35,462 bases of DNA from Acidocella sp. KAb 2-4 (lineage in GTDB: Bacteria > Pseudomonadota > Alphaproteobacteria > Acetobacterales > Acetobacteraceae), in the NCBI RefSeq assembly GCF_020567705.1, contig NZ_JAJDJU010000023.1, positions 1 to 35,462 on the forward strand. The letters run 5' to 3'. The notes beneath the pieces are model-generated. The model was not told the origin of the DNA. It did no database searches and saw nothing but the letters and a program-made list of their open reading frames with translations. Position numbers and translations under genes: made by a program. This document shows positions 32,398 to 35,462 of this stretch, piece by piece (positions within the stretch are counted from its first letter, which is position 1; each line of letters opens with the position of its first letter).

Positions 32398-33622
32398 TGA
32401 GTCTCCTGCACTGGCCGAATTCCGCGTGGAAGTGCGGAATTTCGTGCGCACCCATCTCCCGGTTGACATTGCCACCAAGGGGCGACTTGGCTTGGAGTAT
32501 GAGAAAAGCGATTTCGTGCGCTGGCAAAAGATTCTGCGCGAGAAGGGATGGTTTGCCGCGGCGTGGCCGCGGGAATTCGGTGGGGCCGGCTGGGATCTGG
32601 AGAAGCAGCTTGTTTTCCTGCAGGAAGCGGCGCTCAATGGCGCCCCGCACATCATCCCTTACGGTGTCAACATGGTTGGGCCGGTTCTTTATACCTTTGG
32701 CACCGACGCCCAGAAGGCGAAACATCTGCCTGGCATCCTGTCTAGCGATATCTGGTGGTGCCAGGGGTATTCTGAGCCGAATTCAGGGTCCGATCTTGCC
32801 TCGTTAAAAACGACCGCGGTGCGTGATGGCGACCACTACATTGTCAACGGCACCAAGATGTGGACAACCGAGGCGCATTGGGCGGATTGGATGCATTGTC
32901 TTGTGCGGACCGACAAGGAAGCTAAATCACAAAAGGGCATCTCGTTCCTGCTGATCGATATGAAGACGCCTGGCATCGAGATCCGGCCTATCGTTACCAT
33001 CGATGGTCAGCACCATACCAATCAAGTGTTCCTGGATGATGTGCGTGTGCCGGTCGAAAATCTGGTTGGCGGCGAAGGCGGGGGGTGGACGATCGCCAAG
33101 TTCCTGCTCTCGAACGAGCGCGTGGCGATTGCCGATACCGGCCCAAAGTTGAAGTTGCTTTCTGAGATCAAGGAACTGTTCGTCGGCGTTGCGGCGTCGT
33201 CCGCCGTGCCGGAGAGCTGCAAGGTGTTGCTGCGTCAGAAGGTGGCGGATGCTGAAATCCAGCTGACCGCGCTCTGCGCGCTTGAGCAGGACTACGTGAA
33301 GCTTTGGGCGAGTGGCGGCTCGAAGGAAGGCCCGCAGGCTTCGGTATTGAAAATCCGCAGCACCGAGATTTTGCAATTACTCTCGGAGATCGCGCTGGAA
33401 CTCGGAGGCCCGCTCGGTGCTGCGCATGATCCGAGGGATTTGCATCTGCCGACTAACGTAAGCCCAAATCCCATGCAGCGTGCGAGCCTGATGGCGCACC
33501 AATATCTCTATGGCCGCTGCTGGTCGATCTTCGGTGGCACCAACGAAATCCAGCGCGGGATCATTGCTCGATCAATCCTGCCCGTATCAAACGGGACAGG
33601 CGGAGGAGGGACCAGGATATGA
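32387..33622 (+). CDS. Acyl-CoA dehydrogenase, long subunit (alpha-like)
   Basis: This 411-residue dehydrogenase has WPREFGGAGWDLEKQLVF, the FAD/substrate segment QGYSEPNSGSDLASLKT, DGDHYIVNGTKMWTT, and the C-terminal WSIFGGTNEIQRGIIARSIL. The FGGTNEIQR end has Gly where MCAD has its catalytic Glu, as in other large subunits. I start at ATG 32387 (GTGAGGA, eight bases upstream), which overlaps the previous gene by 11 bases; an earlier in-frame start would bury 100 more bases in it. With the 31306 product it probably forms an alpha2beta2 enzyme on a bulky acyl-CoA. Its stop overlaps the P450 start codon. Confidence 0.9.
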   Translation: MLLDESPALAEFRVEVRNFVRTHLPVDIATKGRLGLEYEKSDFVRWQKILREKGWFAAAWPREFGGAGWDLEKQLVFLQEAALNGAPHIIPYGVNMVGPVLYTFGTDAQKAKHLPGILSSDIWWCQGYSEPNSGSDLASLKTTAVRDGDHYIVNGTKMWTTEAHWADWMHCLVRTDKEAKSQKGISFLLIDMKTPGIEIRPIVTIDGQHHTNQVFLDDVRVPVENLVGGEGGGWTIAKFLLSNERVAIADTGPKLKLLSEIKELFVGVAASSAVPESCKVLLRQKVADAEIQLTALCALEQDYVKLWASGGSKEGPQASVLKIRSTEILQLLSEIALELGGPLGAAHDPRDLHLPTNVSPNPMQRASLMAHQYLYGRCWSIFGGTNEIQRGIIARSILPVSNGTGGGGTRI

Positions 33623-34908
33623 GTGGCATGGTTGCAGCTGTGAATCCCCAGGATATCTTCAAGCCTGATACCCTCTCCGAGCCGCATGCTTTCCTCAAGG
33701 CGTTGCGGGAGAACGCGCCAGTCGCCAAAGTCACCGACCCGTCTGGGCGCGACATTTATCTCGTCACCAGCTACGAGCTTATCGAGGATGCCTCTCGTCG
33801 TGCTGAGGAGTTCTCGTCGCAGATGGGCCATTTGCTGATGGCTGAAGGGCACAACCCCGAGGTGTCGCGGCTGCTCGCGCAAGATCCTATCCCTCCGGCT
33901 TTGCTGCTGATCTCGGACGATCCGGCGCACAAGCGCTATCGTGCGCTGGTCAACGCGGTTTTCTCCATGGGCAGGATCGCGAATATGACGGGCATCATCG
34001 AACGTATTGTCGATGACCTCATCGACGGCTTCATCGAGCGCGGCGAGTGCGATTTTGTCAATGAGTTCGCGGTGTTACTGCCAACCTATGTCATCGCCGA
34101 CATTCTTGGCCTGCCGCGCGAGAAATACGGGTTGGTGCGGCAATGGTCGGATTCGGTGATTCGAATCGTCAGCCGCATGGCGACGCCGGAACAGGAGCTA
34201 GAAGCGGCACGCGAGGTGCTGATCTTCCGCCGATATATTCTGGAAACGATCCGGACCCGCAGGGCCAAGCCTGCGGATGACCTGATTTCCTACCTCATCA
34301 GCGTGCGCATCGACGGCATGGAACCGCTGACAGACGCTGAAATCGCGCCGCTGGCCTTTGAAATCGCCGTTGCAGGCAATGAGACGACCCGCAACATGCT
34401 GATCAGCGGCATCGTCCGCCTGATCAATGACCCGGACCAGCTTGGGCAGCTCCGCGAGAATCCGGCTTTGGTAGGCAATGCCATTGAGGAATTATTGCGC
34501 TACGAGACGCCGGCCACCGCGATGTGGCGGATCGCGACATGCGACACCGAGCTCGGCGGCGTTGCCATCCCCAAAGGTGCTCAAATCATGCTGCGCTTCG
34601 ACGCCGGCAACCGGGACGACAGCAAGTTCGCCGATCCTGACACGTTTGACATCCACCGCCGTAATGCCCGTCTGCATCAAGCCTTTGGCGGGGGCAATAT
34701 CCATCGCTGCCTTGGGCAGATGCTGGCGCGCAAGGAGATGGGCATTGCCTTCCCAAGGCTGTTTGCACGGTTGCAGAACTTGCGCGTCATTCCGGAAGGC
34801 AGCGACACGGCCTATTGGCCGGGGCTGATGCATCGCGGCATCACGGCAGTGCGGCTCGGGTTCACCTGTGGCAACAAAATCCATGCTGACGTGCCGGGGC
34901 AGGGCTAA
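33619..34908 (+). CDS. Cytochrome P450 (bacterial class I type)
   Basis: The 429-residue soluble P450 has the I-helix AGNETT (252-257), the ExxR pair Glu291-Arg294 (EELLRYE), and the heme-binding AFGGGNIHRCLG with Cys364. The heme loop has Asn at the usual Gly position four residues before Cys, and Phe is one residue further out than in F-G-x-G-x-H-x-C-x-G, a deviation worth noting. The N-terminal MSGMVAAVNPQDIFKPD lacks a membrane anchor. It should hydroxylate a hydrophobic substrate, possibly at a terminal methyl of a side chain. GGAGGAGGG precedes the ATG, which overlaps the previous stop. Redox partners are not in the window. Confidence 0.9.
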   Translation: MSGMVAAVNPQDIFKPDTLSEPHAFLKALRENAPVAKVTDPSGRDIYLVTSYELIEDASRRAEEFSSQMGHLLMAEGHNPEVSRLLAQDPIPPALLLISDDPAHKRYRALVNAVFSMGRIANMTGIIERIVDDLIDGFIERGECDFVNEFAVLLPTYVIADILGLPREKYGLVRQWSDSVIRIVSRMATPEQELEAAREVLIFRRYILETIRTRRAKPADDLISYLISVRIDGMEPLTDAEIAPLAFEIAVAGNETTRNMLISGIVRLINDPDQLGQLRENPALVGNAIEELLRYETPATAMWRIATCDTELGGVAIPKGAQIMLRFDAGNRDDSKFADPDTFDIHRRNARLHQAFGGGNIHRCLGQMLARKEMGIAFPRLFARLQNLRVIPEGSDTAYWPGLMHRGITAVRLGFTCGNKIHADVPGQG

Positions 34909-35462
34909 TCCTCGTCAGGCACGGTGCCGCGCCAGCCACCCAGCGGGTGGCCGTTCCATTGCGTAAAGGCGCGGCGAAGGCTCTGATGGCTGCGGAAGCC
35001 GACCGCGTGGGCGATTTGCTTGGTGCCCAGTGTCCCCTCCCGCGCCAGGGCTTTGGCGTAGTCGTTACGGAACGCCGCCAATATGCGGGTATAGCTGGTT
35101 CCCTCTGCCTTCAGGCGGCGGTTGAGTGTTCGCGTGCTGAGCCCCAGCGCGTCGGCGGCCTCTGTCAGGGGTGGGGTTGTTCCGGGTGACATTATGAAGA
35201 GCTGACGCAGTTGCCGGGCGGTGCGGCCGTCATGCTCCTGTCCGGGCCGCCGCGCCAGGGCTTGTTCAACGAGCAGGCCGCAAAGCTCGTCATCCCGGCT
35301 CAGGATTGGTCGGTCAAGCACGGCCTCGGGCAGGATGAGGCGGTTGCGCGCCGCGCCAAAGCTGATACGCCCGGGGAGGTACCGGGCATAATCAAGCCCG
35401 GGATGCGGAGTGTGGTGGAATTCAACGATCGCGTCTGCGCAGTCGTATCCCGTGGTCTCATG
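34905..35462 (-). CDS. AraC-family transcriptional regulator, N-terminus cut by window edge
   Basis: The frame stays open to the right edge, giving 185 codons of the C-terminal part. Visible first is the end of an arabinose-binding-like domain (PF12625 type: FHHTPHPGLDYARYLPGRIS, FGAARNRLILPEAVLDRP), then a two-helix-turn-helix AraC domain (LTEAADALGLSTRTLNRRLK, TSYTRILAAFRNDYAKALA in part, IAHAVGFRSHQSLRRAFTQW). Such ToxR/AraC-like regulators often activate nearby lipid or terpenoid catabolic genes. Its stop codon overlaps the stop of the convergent P450 gene by three bases. It is a candidate activator of the large plus-strand operon. Confidence 0.88.
   Translation of the reverse strand, partial: HETTGYDCADAIVEFHHTPHPGLDYARYLPGRISFGAARNRLILPEAVLDRPILSRDDELCGLLVEQALARRPGQEHDGRTARQLRQLFIMSPGTTPPLTEAADALGLSTRTLNRRLKAEGTSYTRILAAFRNDYAKALAREGTLGTKQIAHAVGFRSHQSLRRAFTQWNGHPLGGWRGTVPDED

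Overview
The window reads as an accessory catabolic region from a GC-rich alphaproteobacterium. The gene families suggest a Rhodospirillales/Acetobacteraceae or sphingomonad-like host, but no rRNA or other lineage marker is present, so this is only an inference. There are 36 supported coding regions, two of them cut by the window edges. I see no tRNA, rRNA, CRISPR array, insertion sequence or phage gene. Coding density is high; the only gene-free stretch over 300 bases is 12987-13313, and it holds a good sigma70-type promoter.

Layout. (1) 1-2560: the start of a zinc-type alcohol dehydrogenase, divergent from two sugar/choline-kinase-fold phosphotransferases, closed by a rho-independent terminator. 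(2) 2625-5294, minus strand: a crotonase-fold enzyme, a 72-residue unknown and a phytoene-desaturase-like FAD oxidoreductase. (3) 5417-7659, plus strand: a TetR regulator, divergent from the FAD gene over an 18-base palindrome, then a Rieske oxygenase alpha subunit. (4) 7719-11947: an SDR, an ABM-fold protein, a TesB thioesterase, a NIPSNAP protein, a small membrane protein and a lipocalin-like (AttH/CrtC-type, DUF7064-like) protein. (5) 12207-20068: a hydroxysteroid-dehydrogenase-like SDR, then an envelope operon (DUF1302 barrel, DUF1329 periplasmic protein, Ycf48-like propeller, RND/MMPL transporter). (6) 20119-20895, minus: a crotonase with both catalytic glutamates. (7) 21067-34908, a co-directional run of 13 genes: Gfo/Idh/MocA protein, MFE-2-type SDR, second lipocalin-like protein, an APH-fold protein with a degenerate catalytic loop, a DUF6285-like partner, second Rieske oxygenase, a stand-alone lipoyl domain and E2 core, a beta-keto acid cleavage enzyme (BKACE), an acyl-CoA synthetase, two acyl-CoA dehydrogenases and a cytochrome P450. 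(8) A truncated AraC-type regulator at the right edge.

How it may work together. DUF1302, DUF1329, Ycf48-like and RND genes recur next to degradation clusters for steroids, diterpenes and similar hydrophobic molecules, so the substrate is probably a hydrophobic polycyclic or isoprenoid compound with an acyl side chain. The P450 and two Rieske oxygenases would hydroxylate it. The SDRs and the FAD enzyme would oxidise or reduce it. The synthetase would load it on CoA, the dehydrogenases, crotonases and MFE-2-type SDR would carry out beta-oxidation-like steps, and BKACE and the thioesterase would release products. Electron-transfer partners for the oxygenases and the E1/E3 subunits for the E2 are absent.

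The most interesting candidate system is the APH-fold/DUF6285-like pair plus acyl-CoA dehydrogenases. It resembles the LvaA-LvaB-LvaC logic of levulinate catabolism, where a hydroxyacyl-CoA is phosphorylated and the phosphate is then eliminated. Here, however, the kinase has lost its catalytic aspartate. A recurring GCATRCGTACS-like element near putative promoters suggests the blocks may form one regulon.
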